Below, piece by piece: positions 46,819 through 57,676 of a DNA stretch of 64,000 bases (positions within the stretch are counted from its first letter, which is position 1; each line of letters opens with the position of its first letter). The DNA comes from Hypericum androsaemum (taxonomy: Eukaryota; Streptophyta; Magnoliopsida; Malpighiales; Hypericaceae). The notes below the pieces were generated by a model. That model did no database searches, had not been told where the DNA came from, and saw only the letters and a list, made by a program, of their open reading frames with translations. The stretch is taken from NCBI GenBank assembly GCA_963995505.1, contig OZ023184.1, positions 5,456,001-5,520,000 of the forward strand, given 5' to 3'. The translations under genes were made by a program, and so were the position numbers.

Positions 46819-47787
46819 GTCATGTTTGGCGAAACAGATTCAGAGCAGATAGTAGATATCAGATTTGGAGCAGATAGCACAAAGCAAATTTAAGAATGTG
46901 TTTGGTAAACTCAACTAGCAGATAGCAGATTCGATTTAGTAGATTATATATTTTTGGTTAAATAAATTATTAATTTATAAATTAAGCTTAAAAATAATAT
47001 AAATTATTTATTTAAATCAAAATATTAATAATTTAATATATTACTTATTTTATGTTTCTAAATTATTTACTTAAATTAAAATAGTAATAATTTAATATTA
47101 CTTATTTTGATTAAATTGACGTCTCAACGATTGAAGAACTTAGTTATTTACTATATTTATGAAATTTATTTCTAAGAGATATTAGTTTTGTAAATTTTTT
47201 GTTTGTAATATTTTATATATATTATAACTAACAACAACAAAAATTTGATCAAACATATAATATACAACTATCTAGTAAAGATTCATATTCATTGAAAATA
47301 GAATAAAAATAATAATATAATATATTTCATATATATTGAACAATTTTATTTTTATTTACGAACATACTCATACTTTAAAATATATTGTGAATGAGAAAAA
47401 TTTTGTATTTGTTCTTTTTTGATATTTTTAAAATAATTATTACAACTTTTTTATCCGATATTACTATTGAAATTTTTATGTTGAGTTAGATGACTTTTGG
47501 AATAAAAAAATAGATACCATTAATTTGATGTATATTAAAAATAAAATAATTTGAAATTATTATCTATAGAAAAAATAAATTTACTAAAAAATACAATCAA
47601 AACTATAAAAAAATAAAGAAAAAATAATAACTAATTTTGTTTTGTGGAAAAGGGAATAACTAACTAATCTACTATCTACTACTAGATTGAAATAACTACC
47701 CAATCTATTATTTCACCAAACAGATAGATTGTACTTTCTACTCCTAATCTACTATCTACCCCTCTAATCTATTTCAACAAACACACC
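46819..47787. mobile_element. Non-autonomous DNA transposon with imperfect inverted ends
   Basis: Left end GGTCATGTTTGGCGAAACAG, right end (reverse complement) GGTGTGTTTGTTGAAATAGA. Subterminal AGATAGTAGAT / ATCTACTATCT motifs repeat at both sides. The interior is AT-rich and non-coding. Flanking bases show no clear duplication, so superfamily stays open. Confidence 0.55.
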
Positions 47788-48792
47788 AAAGAGTAGAAAA
47801 TTGAGAACCGAACTTGTAAAAAATCAACGTGTCATTCGGGCGAAGGTCTTTTGATCAAAATTACAAATCTCAAAAAGTGGTGTCCAAAATTGCAAAAAAA
47901 AAGGTTAAATGATTAAGGTCACATTTTCATGCATATTATCTATTTTCCCCCGATATCAACTCAATACATGCATCTACCTAAAGATGCATCCGCCAGTGTC
48001 GAAAGTCAAAGAAACCTCAAAAGTAGAAATTGTTATCGTTCACCAACAAGAAAACACAATGTTGAACTGGTCTTCAAGAGATTCAAGAAATATCGTTTTC
48101 ACTGTCGGAAAACAAATTATTAGATGTTTGAATTTTGATTGGCTTATTATGCATATATTCAAGAATGAGATTGTTATATTATATTTTTTATACCACCTGA
48201 TTTCCAAACACTAACTTGTTTGACTAATCCAAGTTCAAGAAAAATATGCACTTTGAATTATGAAATCTCTGCTAACATCATTCTTATATTATATATGTTA
48301 CTTGTATTGAAACTTTAACTATTTTTCGTTTAGACTACCTGGTATTCAGATACTAATCCGTCGACTAATTTATATTTGAGTCGGGTAAAATCTTTATAAG
48401 ATAAAAAAAATTTACTATCAAATATTTAACAAATATGTATTTTCAGAGGCTACTACTCCATACCTCTTTAATCTTTAATAATATAGAAAAATCTCTCAAA
48501 TATCGTGTTTTTTTTCAGGGAAATATCAAGTATCGTTGGTTCATTGAAACTTTACTTAGGACAATAGATCATGCCGTTTCGCCGTCCTTCCTATCTAGGG
48601 AGAATGAACTCGTATCTTCATCTGTACCAACAAACATTTTCTTAAAGTGAATGTTAATAATCAAGTCAATTGAGATATGGACCGACGAAGAAAGCGAACA
48701 AGTTAAAAACTACGGTCCATAACTCTTTCATTATTCGAATTTGATAAGATGGATCGCTTTCAAGTGAAGTAGTTTCTCTTGTCCACACTCAG
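47788..48792. other. AT-rich spacer
   Basis: Short frames at 47909 and 48435 have no domains. Nothing recognised. Confidence 0.4.
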
Positions 48793-50353
48793 AAAAGAAA
48801 ATGACAAATTACCCTCGCCTTTAGTTCCGTATAGTTTGACGAATTTACTAGTAGGGTCTTTATATTTTCGAACCCCTCCTTTTGTCCTCAAAATTTGGAA
48901 AAATATAAATTTCAGGTCCCTAGCTCGGTACCGGAAAAAAACTCCGGTGAAATTGGACTTAGAAGGACGAAAATATCCCTCAATTGGAAAAACAAAAAAA
49001 CACACTTTCTCCTACCTCTAAATACCAAAGATACCAAGAACACACTCAAGAACATCTCAATTAACAACACGAATATTCAATTAACTAAACACTAACAATA
49101 TTTAATTAAATGCAATCAAGAACATACAAATAATTGTGTACAACTAAACTATTGAAGATGACCAATCAATCGCGATACATCCAATTCCCAATCCGTCGAT
49201 TCCCTCCCCACCGGAACCCTATACTCTCTCAACGAAATAGCATCCTCAATCGAGGGAGTCGCCGCCGTCCGGTTCGATGAGCTCAAGGAGCTAACCTATT
49301 GGTGACACCGGCAAGTCCACCTTCGTCCCTGCCGCAGGATCCCAACGACGTCGGCGACAACGGCAGACCCATTCAGAAACCCAGATTTGTCACGACATCG
49401 GCTTCATCTTCCTCCGTCACGATGTCGTCTCGGCTTCGTCTTCCTCCGTCATCAGCTTCGTCTCGGCTTCGTCTTCCTCTTCCTCTTCCTCCGTCGTCGG
49501 CTTCGTCTCGGGGACGAAGCTATGTATCTTAAATCTGAACTACGATGTCTCCAACGTGATGGAGATAAGGATGCACATATATGGTAGAGTAGTATTAGTA
49601 GTTTGATTTATTATCTATAGTAGTTGGATTAATATTAGTAGTTTCTTTACAGTAGGATTTTAGTTAATAGGTTTATTTTAGTTAATAGGTTTATTTTGAT
49701 TCTTTATAAATATGAAATTTATTTTGGTTGGTTGAATATTGATATTAAAAATTAAGAGTTTTTCTTATTTTTGTCGCTTTTCGGTATTCTTTGAATCAAT
49801 GGATTGAGACTTCTATCGTATTTTCTGAGTATTCTCAGAATCAACGGCTTTGCGATTGCCTATCCACGTTCCTCTACATCAGTTGGTAATCAGAGCTTCG
49901 TCCTTCTTGGCGACTCAATTTCATTGATTGGAGTTCGTTTTATCCACACACAAAAAGAGAACAGACGCGAGTTTAGGGGTTTTTGAAAGAACCCACCGCA
50001 GTCGCCGTCGATCTCAGCCGCCATTGCTACTTTTCCTGTGCCACCCAATCGCCACAGGCAAAGTCAACACGCGCCCCACGTTCGAGAAAGCCGTCTGAGG
50101 CCGACCTCACTACTTCTTGTGCCAAAGTCCGCTAGCAGCTCAGCCGACCATTAGCTAAATAACGCTCAGCTCGAACCAGGTTCGCAGTACGAGCACTGGC
50201 CACGGCTCATGTCGTCCTGTCAGTCGTCCTCCAATCCCTCCTATGCAAAGTCCGGCCATCGCTCTTTGGTGGTTCAAGAGTTTGTTTTTACCCCCTTTCT
50301 CAAATTAAGGTTTGTGGTAAATTGGGGATTTTTTTGGGGACTCATTCAAAATT

Positions 50354-51239
50354 GAGATAATTACTGAGAGGACCCCAGGGTATAGTCAAATAGACTCTGA
50401 GAACCCTGTAGTTTCTCTACTAATTACTGAATACATGTAGTTTGGTTATTATTATACTCTCGGGCCCCTTGCTCAAGTAAATGACTCAAATACCCTTGCA
50501 AAAAAATTTTAAAAATCAATTACACCATCTCTGCCGCCGCCGACCCTCTAAATCCATCTCAATCCTTTCCAAATCTAAATCCCATCCCATAAAACATCTC
50601 CATCTCTTTCCCTTTCATCTGTCACGGGGGAAAATGAAGCTACTACTTCGGCGGGGACCATTCGGCGGGCCAGTCGTTGACCAACCGAGTAAGACCAACC
50701 GAAATTGCCCTCATATACGACGGCGGGGACGCGCCGGCGGGCCATCCGATGACCATTGAGATCCCGTTGACCAACGAGGGGAGTGGTTACTATTTCTCCA
50801 GGACCAGCGACGGTGCCCCTTGCACCGAAGGGATGGCATTCGAGATCTAGGTTAATAAGGGCCTCGGGCTACCTCCGATCCTCAATCAGCCCCCTCCTAA
50901 CCCATCCGCGGATGGTCCCAACTCGTCCCCATTAAGATGCCGGGAAATGGCAGTTCTCGTTTGGGGACGGCGGTTGGGAAACGGTGGTTCTCCTAATACT
51001 TTTCTTTCTTTTTCTTCTTCGGGAAATCAAATTTATTTGATGTGAGCGGGATCGTGACCGGAGCAAGGGCATATTAGTCATTTCGAATATAAGATAAGAA
51101 AAAATTGATTAATGACATCAGCCAGGGACCCGAAAGTATAATAATAACTAAACTACAGGGGCTCAGCAATTAGTAGAGAAACTACAGGGTCCTCAGAGTC
51201 TATTTGACTATACCCTGGGGTCCTCTCAGTAATTATCTC
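50354..51239. mobile_element. MULE nested in the LTR element, 9-bp target duplication
   Basis: Inverted ends of about 110 bp: GAGATAATTACTGAGAGGAC left and the same, reverse complemented, right, through TTATTATACT and CGGG. TTCAAAATT flanks exactly (50345-50353 and 51240-51248). The centre (50520-51000) is GC-rich with broken coding-like sequence (IALIYDGGDAPAGHP, GSGYYFSRTSDGAPC) that I cannot assign; it may be captured from a host gene. Confidence 0.92.
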
Positions 51240-51479
51240 TTCAAAATTTGGTGAAGTTTGAGGGCTGATTGTGCAATTGACAAAAGTTAGAGGATCTTTT
51301 GGTAATATTTCTGAGTCGTTTGGTCTGTTTGAGATTATTTACAGAGTTTGGTGATTGGTTCATAATTTGCTAGTAGGGTAAAGTTACAGATTAATCCAAG
51401 CAGACTTTTGGGAATTACAGATTGGTCCTTTTGTGCTTAATTGTAGATATTTGATTTTATGGTATCCAAGATGCATATT

Positions 51480-52990
51480 CCTACTTTGAGAGATATTTCT
51501 GAGCTTGATTGGTAAATTTCGACAAGAGATTTCATTAAGTGGCTTGTCAAAGTGAAGATATACTTTGGTGCGCACAAGTTTGTTGAGCTGGAAAAAGTCA
51601 ATTTTGTCCAACAACGATTGCAAGGTGATCTTATGCATCGGTGATCCGATTTAAATCTTCGGCGGAAACGATGTGGCAAGCTGAAAATATCTCAATGGCC
51701 TAAGATGAAAGAGAAGTTGATTTATGAGTTATTTCCCGACATGCTTATGAAATTTGAAATGTTGTTGATGACAAACATCGTCACTTTAAGCATCATCGCT
51801 TTTGGGAACAATATGATTATCAAATGGTCAATAAGTTACATGAGATTCGAGATAATTTGGATGATTTGAAGTAGGATGTGGCTGAGATCTCGAGGAAGTA
51901 ATGAACTGTACCACCAGAAGAAGTTGAAGAGGCTTTGGTCTGTGAAGTGTTTAACGAACCAATTTATGACTCCTACCCTGGAGAGGAGGACTAGATTGGC
52001 GAAGGTGAGTTTGTTGAAGATTGGTTTGATGGAGAATATATTAATGAATTTGAAGCACCATTATTAGGGATGAGCAAATGGGATCGTTACTCGGGATATC
52101 CCAAAATTATTTTGGTATTCAGGAGTTCGGTATGCAGGAGTTAATTCGGTAAAATTTTTGAGAAAATTTTGATAATTTTGGTATTCGAGATCGGTTCGGT
52201 ATATACCGGCGATCGGCCTATCGGCCACCACTGCCGCAGTCACTCCTCCACACCTCGTGGCCACTCTTCCAAGTTACAATCTCCCTCAGGTTATGGTTTT
52301 GAATTTGGGGGTTTTGAGAATTAGGTCAGAATTTGTGAATTTTGAACTTTTGTTGGTTAATCTTCTTGGAGGAGATGAGAGGATTAGATTTTTGTATTAG
52401 GATGGAGAACTTGATTTTCCTTTTTTATGAATTAGTTTTTTTTATTTGGGATTTTTGGTATAATCCCAAAATTTTAATTCAGAATGTGGGATATCCCAAA
52501 ATTATTTTGGTTCGGGATCGGTAGGAGTTTTTTTTTGAATTTCGGTATTCGGGATTTTTGGTATTCGGGATTGGGATATCCCGAATGCTCACCCCTAACC
52601 ATTATATTCTTTGAGAGAGTTGTTTAACAAGTCATGTGTTATTGATGGTGCTGACATGTGACACTATAATTTCTATTGATACTGAAGTTATTGATGCTGA
52701 GATTGAACTCATGAGCCATGGTTATTGGATTGAGTATGTCGAGCACATTGACTTTCTCGGAGTTGACAAGTTTGCTTATGTTGAAAGTTCTCCACTGCTG
52801 ACTATGTGAAATGCCCTCAAGGAAGCTGAAAAATCTGTCATTTGGCAACTATTTTTGGTGATCTAATTTTCAAGTATTTGTTTTATTGGGATGGACGATA
52901 TCAGGTGTCACCATGTGACTCGAATGTATTAAAGCGTACATGAACAAAGGTTTCAAGTTGGCCAACGACACCAAATTCGAGGGCAAATTT
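51480..52990 (+). pseudogene. Gag relic and family-specific tail of the nested LTR element
   Basis: 51530-51740 in shifting frames reads WLVKVKIYFGAHKFVELEKV and LKISQWPKMKEKLIYELFP, the pattern of a Gypsy-type capsid (W..KVE..F, then W..MK..L...F.P). Downstream come YLMTPTLERR-type pieces and, on either side of the hAT insertion, sequence matching the tail of the 22-25 kb element (YVEHIDFLGVDKFAY). Many stops. The reading resumes across the hAT insertion when it is ignored, confirming the insertion is later. Confidence 0.65.
52065..52597. mobile_element. Non-autonomous hAT element, 8-bp target duplication
   Basis: Ends TAGGGATGAGC and GCTCACCCCTA (10 of 11 bases inverted), flanked by ACCATTAT on both sides (52057-52064 and 52598-52605). 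Short ends plus 8-bp duplications define hAT. Subterminal TTCGGGA/TCGGGATATCCC motifs repeat at both sides. No transposase. Confidence 0.94.
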
Positions 52991-53891
52991 CTCTAACCGG
53001 GGGAGAATGATGGAGATAAGGAAGAAGATATATGGTAGAGTAGTATTAGTAGTTTGATTAATTATCTATAGTAGTTGGATTAATATTAGTAGTTTATTTA
53101 TAGTAGGATTCTAGTTAATAGGTTTATTTTGATTCATTATAAATATGAAAATTGGTTGGTTGAATATTGATATTGAAAATTAAGGGTTTCCCTTATTCTT
53201 GTCACTTTTTGGTATTCTTTGAATCAACGGATCGAAACTTCTATCGTATTTTTCGGGTATTCTCATAATCAACAAATTCACAATTGCCTATCCATGTTCT
53301 CCTGCATCAACGAGAGGACACCTTTAGCTATCTTTCTGTAGATTCCGCCCTTTTTTTGTTCACATGGTCAGATCTAGTTGTTGGATCTGTGCGATTCCAA
53401 AGGTTAAAAATTCAGTTCCTTGTTTTAACTGTCTTTTAATTGCTGAGGAGGTAGGCGAGGTTGTTCTTGGTGGAGGTTTTTAATTTGGTCGAATTTGGTT
53501 CTCGATGGTCAATTTTTTAATTTGGTGGAGGTCGAATTGGAATTATGGTTCTTAATATTATGTCATTAGTTATTTAATTTGGTGTTCTTAATCTTATATT
53601 TTTAGTTGTTTAATTTGGTACTTTTTGATTTTTAATTGGGGTATTTTTTTAGTGTATTCTTGGTGTTCTTAATGTTCTAAGATTGAAGAAGATAATTTTT
53701 TTTACTAGGAGCAATTTGGTCCTTGCAGGTAAAATTTTGCCAGAGCTATTTTCCGATACCGGAGTCAGAAACCTGAGAGTTCTATTTTCCCAAACTTAGA
53801 GGACAAAAGGAGGGATTTCAAAAATGTAAAGACGCTACTGGTGAATTCGTCAAACTACAGGGACCTGAGGATAATTTGTCCAAAAGAAAAT

Positions 53892-54254
53892 GATTAAAGA
53901 AGATTGGTTATATTCTTTTCATCCGTGAAACGCGATCGTATTTAAAAAAAATCAAAATTTACGAGAATATTAAAAGTTGAGTATTCTCACAAACTTATCT
54001 AGAAGTTGATTCTTCTAATATTTTTCAATTCGTGAATTCTTTAACTTTATTTTTTAAAAGAGAATTAGGTGTCTTATAACTTAAACAAATTTCCAAAGAC
54101 AACAGTTTTTTACAGATAAATTTTTGTAATATTTACACTGACTCTCTCTTTCTTTACATGAGTGGTGACTCCGTCCATGCAATATTACGAGGCTTTCAAA
54201 GGATATAGTTTAATGTCAGAAGTTGAAGTTACCAACATTTTTGATATATTATAT
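53892..54254. other. AT-rich spacer
   Basis: Nothing recognised. Confidence 0.4.
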
Positions 54255-54263
54255 ATGTAATAC

Positions 54264-54646
54264 GGGTATGGATTGGGTACAGAATGCCACTATTTCGAAC
54301 CGTTTGGAATGAAGACACACGAAATTTTTTTTGCAAACGCGCTAAAATAAGGGGACCAAAATGAAAAAATCTACGCGCAAACACAGGCCGGATACAAATG
54401 CCAGTATCACATAACTGCGCATGCTAGTGTGACCTTTTTGCAAAAATGCTAAAATATGAGGGATCAAAATGAAAAAAACCACGCGCGCCATTATCATCAA
54501 CGGGGACTTGCCATTGTCACAAATACACATGCCATTATCACATAACTGCGCTTGCCATTATCACATAACTGCACTTGCCGCTGCGGTCTCCCTTCACTCA
54601 AAACCGTCCGGAATCAATTCCTTCACTCCGTACCCAATCCAAACCC
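54264..54646. mobile_element. Small MULE-type element, 9-bp target duplication
   Basis: Inverted ends GGGTATGGATTGGGTAC and, reverse complemented, GGGTTTGGATTGGGTAC; ATGTAATAC flanks both sides (54255-54263 and 54647-54655). Interior carries tandem TGCCATTATCACATAACTGC units. A truncated relative lies at 40530-40735. No coding capacity. Confidence 0.88.
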
Positions 54647-54655
54647 ATGTAATAC

Positions 54656-55209
54656 ACGGCACATACGACTTTTTCAACATGGTTCATTAAGAAAAAAAAT
54701 AGCACTTAATTATCTCTTATTTGAAATTGAATATTCGTAAACGTCATATCAAGTCTTAACCATGATTCCAACCACATAGGTCTAACTTGGGAATAGATTA
54801 TGTCACATGTGCTGGCTTTTTACTGTAAAACACTAATATTTAAGCTAAATACTATCATGATAGTTTTATCATGCAATTTTTTAATAACGTCTTGTTCATT
54901 CGTAAATGTCCGATAATTTATAATCAATCATTTACTCGTATAATTAATTTTACACCCTCGAGACAAAAGATAAAGAGACAGACAAAAAAGAAAGTGCCAA
55001 CACAGACAGGTTTTAAAAAAAAAATGGCAATTCCTTGCAATGGAATGATATACTGTTTTAATCTGGCACCATCGTCACTTTAAATGATGCTCTCTCTTCC
55101 TCGGACCTCTTATTTCCACCACCACCAGGCTCACACTTCCGAAAAATAATCAGATATAGGAAGATGGGAAGTTCTTAATTTAGTTAATTAAACCTTAATA
55201 AGAGAATTA
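54656..55209. other. Upstream region of the MAKR-type gene
   Basis: AT-rich; the leader probably lies in 55085-55209, which is CT-rich (TCTCTCTTCCTCGG) and contains ACCACCACCAGG. No clear TATA box could be assigned. Confidence 0.4.
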
Positions 55210-56112
55210 ATGAGCAACTCTCAAGAAATTCACACAAGTAAAGAAGTAGTAACTGAGGAGGAGGACTACATTGACATGGAGCTGAGCAATTCTCCTTCCT
55301 CAAGGCTCCAATGCCATTCCTCTCCTCAAACCAGAGAATTTGAGTTCCAAATGAGCTCATCAGCAACTTCATCAGCTGATGAGCTCTTCTACAAGGGGAA
55401 GCTCCTCCCTCTACACCTTCCTCCAAGGCTCCACATGGTTGAGAAGCTCCTCCAAGGTGCCACCACCACCAATGAGCACGAGCCAAGTGTAACGCCCCGT
55501 GAAAAGGTCCGTGTTGGTCTGTGGAGGCAATCGGTCGGATCATGGGGCGTCACGTCAAGCCATAGCCAAGAGCCCTACAGCAGGGTTAATTGTGAGAAGA
55601 ACCCAGATGAGTGTTTCTTTGAATGGTCCACTGAGATAAACAGTTTTGTAAGGAACCATCCAAAGAGGTCATGGACTAAGAAGCTTAAGAAGTCCTCCTT
55701 AGGGAAGAAGGTCAGGGCCTCAAGTGTATATATCAAGTCCTTGTTTAGCAAGTCAGGGTGTTCTGATGAGGCCTCCTATGTTAAACCAGCTCCAAACCGG
55801 GTAGGATATTTGAAAGACGAGAAGGGTTGTATCAGCCAGAGAAGGTCTTTCTCTGGGGTGATCCAATGGCATCCAAGCTCCAAGTCTTTGTCTCCATCAT
55901 CTGTGTCGACTTCTTCATCCGGGTTATCTTCGTCTTCCTCATCCTTCTCTTTTAGCTCCAACAATGGGTTCCATGATCTGCATTTCCTCAGGAGAAGTGG
56001 CTGTGCAAGTTCTGAATTGGAGGGGTCCATCGAAGGGGCTATTGCTCATTGCAAGATGTCTCATCAGCAGCTGATTGGTTCAAGGAAGGCCAGTTCAAGT
56101 GATAGTGATTAG
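55210..56112 (+). CDS. MAKR4-like: Membrane-associated kinase regulator, MAKR/BKI1-type
   Basis: Single open frame of 300 residues. Recognisable blocks: EEDYIDMELSNSPS near the N-terminus, FEFQMSS, SADELFYKGKLLPLHLPPRL (about 55-75), DECFFEWSTEINSF, a Lys/Arg-rich stretch SWTKKLKKSSLGKKVRAS that in this family acts as a membrane hook, SLFSKSGCSDE, a Ser-rich spacer and SIEGAIAHCK near the C-terminus. Family knowledge: MAKR proteins and BKI1 are plasma-membrane-attached regulators of receptor kinases; BKI1 binds the brassinosteroid receptor and leaves the membrane when phosphorylated, and MAKR4 acts in root branching. Assignment to MAKR4 is by overall pattern. Odd feature: residues about 93-115 are encoded by an LTR-derived insertion that keeps the frame. 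Confidence 0.88.
   Translation: MSNSQEIHTSKEVVTEEEDYIDMELSNSPSSRLQCHSSPQTREFEFQMSSSATSSADELFYKGKLLPLHLPPRLHMVEKLLQGATTTNEHEPSVTPREKVRVGLWRQSVGSWGVTSSHSQEPYSRVNCEKNPDECFFEWSTEINSFVRNHPKRSWTKKLKKSSLGKKVRASSVYIKSLFSKSGCSDEASYVKPAPNRVGYLKDEKGCISQRRSFSGVIQWHPSSKSLSPSSVSTSSSGLSSSSSSFSFSSNNGFHDLHFLRRSGCASSELEGSIEGAIAHCKMSHQQLIGSRKASSSDSD
55488..55553 (-). mobile_element. LTR-derived 66-bp segment inside the MAKR coding sequence
   Basis: Starts TGTAACGCCCCGTG and ends ATGGGGCGTCAC. Its reverse complement (CTCCACAGACCAACACGG and flanks) matches the start of the Cassandra-like LTR at 57416-57470 over about 50 bases. GCCAAG and GTCAAG flank it. With one flank copy the addition is 72 bp, exactly 24 codons, so the gene stays open. 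It looks like an LTR copy with the middle deleted. Confidence 0.75.
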
Positions 56113-57410
56113 GCCCAAGATTGTTAATTTAATATGAAGTGGAAGAGAAGATAGATCAAGAAAATGAGAGGTGTGGCTGCAATTTTCCCCCACCTTGTAT
56201 TGAAATTTTAGTTTGTATTAATAGCAGTGTGCATTTAAGAAGCTTAAAATTGCTAATATAGTGCCTTTCTCCACCTATAACAGAGCATATAATTCCTTTA
56301 AATCTATGCATTTTGAACCTGTATCAGGTTCAAGAATTCTTCCAAGTGTGATTATGTTGCTTTTAGGAACTTCGTTTGCTAAAGAATTGCTTTCTAAATT
56401 GTGTTTCCCCGTACCAAATGACTAATCAATATCTGTTAAAAAAAGATACTCAGTCTCTACTTGGATTTTTGTTAAGATTTGGCCATCTAACTATTTTTTT
56501 TCTCAACAATCGCTGAACTACGCTTAGTTAAACATGCATGATAATTTGACCAATCTCGGATAATAATTTGACCGAAAAAAATGACGTGGAGCAAAAAGTT
56601 GGGCAGGTTAACTGGTAAGAAAATTTAGAATCACAAAATGGCAGCGTGTACAAAAATCCAAGTACAGTGACCAAGGGTTTTTTTAACAATAATGTCCCTC
56701 TCAAGTGACATTATTTCTAATGATCACTTGTATTTGGACCACGTGGAGAATCTCTTACAGAATTGACCATGAACACAACTACTTGTGTTTTCTTGTGCAA
56801 GTAATAATGATGCCAATTAAGCTGAAATTGTAATGTCTGAAATTCTGAATGACTTTGCCCTCCACAGCATCTACCAGTTGCAGAAATAATACTACTATTA
56901 GCTGGAAACCCTTTTTCCAGCAGAGAAAAAAGCTGCTAAAACTTTGTGCAGAATCTGAGCCCTTTTTTTCCAGAACTTTTACATGGCCCTCTTCTTTCTT
57001 TACACTTTATATCCACCAATTTTTCACCCAGGAAAGGGTTCTCGTGCAGATATTGTACTGGAAAAGCCTGAAAAGCCAATCATGAGGAACTTGCAGGGGA
57101 AGCAAGGGATAAGATGACTCTTCTTGTGATTTTTTTGGCCGAGCAGTAGAAGCGGTAAATAAAATTTGCCACGGTGATTAAGTATTCCAAGTAACCACAT
57201 GGTCCACACGTAATGGATTTAACCTTTCATAATATCATAAGCAAACACATAGTCAAAGAATATTTGGCATAGAAAAATTGACAAAAGTTCAAAATTTAAT
57301 CCCTCGGATGATGACCTTCTCCAATTGCGTCTATAGTAGAAGTTGACAGTATTTTTTGTCATCGCATTCGTCCATGGGATGATTATAATAGCGATTAATC
57401 TCACAAGACA
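56113..57410. other. 3' flank of the MAKR-type gene and spacer
   Basis: AT-rich; about 56113-56290 is the likely 3' untranslated region (TTAATAGCAG, no strict AATAAA). The frame at 56849-57085 has no domain. Nothing else recognised. Confidence 0.4.
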
Positions 57411-57415
57411 ATCAT

Positions 57416-57676
57416 TGTAACGCCCCGTGATTCGATCGACTGGCTCCACAGACCAACACGGGTCTTTTTCAGCGTACTTTGTCCTCACTCGCACTCACCC
57501 TGGAAAACTTCTCAGAAGATCACCCATCATGATCCTACTCCCGGACAAACGCGTTTAGCCTTGGAGTTCTCTCAGGATGTGTGCCAGAAAAAAAGGTGCA
57601 CCTTGTTGATATAGATAGTACCAATCAAATTACTTAAGGCTTTCAAACAGAACATATTCATTTTCGGGGTATCACA
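57416..57676 (-). mobile_element. Cassandra-like solo LTR with 5S-rRNA-like segment
   Basis: Bounded by TGTAACGCCCCG and CGGGGTATCACA, near-inverted ends; flanks ATCAT and ACCAT differ at one base. The minus strand at 57585-57507 resembles plant 5S rRNA over about 80 bases: the plus strand shows CTTCTCAGAAGATCACCCAT, TCCTACTCCCGGACAAACGC and CTTGGAGTTCTCTCAGGAT, the reverse complement of the 5S internal promoter half. Cassandra elements are short non-autonomous LTR elements whose LTRs carry a 5S-derived promoter. Only one LTR is present. Whether RNA polymerase III still uses it is unknown. Confidence 0.82.
57507..57585 (-). promoter_or_regulatory. 5S-rRNA-derived segment (former Pol III promoter)
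   Basis: Aligned by eye with plant 5S rRNA from GGATCC-like to the GGGTGACC region; roughly seven of ten bases agree. Not a functional 5S gene: it lacks the 5' third and is mutated in the conserved boxes. Confidence 0.65.

Larger units (their letters stand above)
49557..53309 (+). mobile_element. Gag-only LTR retroelement (TR-GAG-like), nested
   Basis: LTRs 49557-49881 and 53008-53309 (325 and 302 bp), starting TGATGGAGATAAGG and ending CATCA. A primer site TGGTAATCAGAGC (49884) follows the left LTR; a purine tract ACCGGGGGAGAA precedes the right one. Flanks read CCAACG on the left and, overlapping the terminal CA, CAACG on the right, so the target duplication is CAACG or shorter. No protease, integrase or reverse transcriptase domain is visible; only a gag relic and a family-specific tail, as in non-autonomous gag-only elements. 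Two DNA transposons inserted into it later. Confidence 0.85.
48803..53881. mobile_element. Outer MULE, host of three nested elements
   Basis: Inverted ends over about 190 bp: left GACAAATTACCCTCGCCTTT, right (reverse complement) GGACAAATTATCCTCAGGTC, both continuing through TAGTTTGACGAATT and CTCCTTTTGTCCTC. AAAAGAAAAT flanks both sides (48793-48802 and 53882-53891), a 10-bp duplication. Its own sequence is 48803-49556 and 53310-53881; the part at 49160-49530 is GC-rich and partly coding-like (LPTGTLYSLNEIASSIEG), perhaps captured. No transposase. The rest is a later LTR element insertion. Confidence 0.85.

Noticed and set aside
46819..47787. Assignment of this element to hAT or PIF/Harbinger
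   Set aside because: Neither an 8-bp nor a 3-bp target duplication could be found, so only the inverted ends are reported.
49299..49587. Ser/Arg-rich plus-strand frames
   Set aside because: Derived from imperfect CTTCGTCTTCCTC repeats within the outer MULE.
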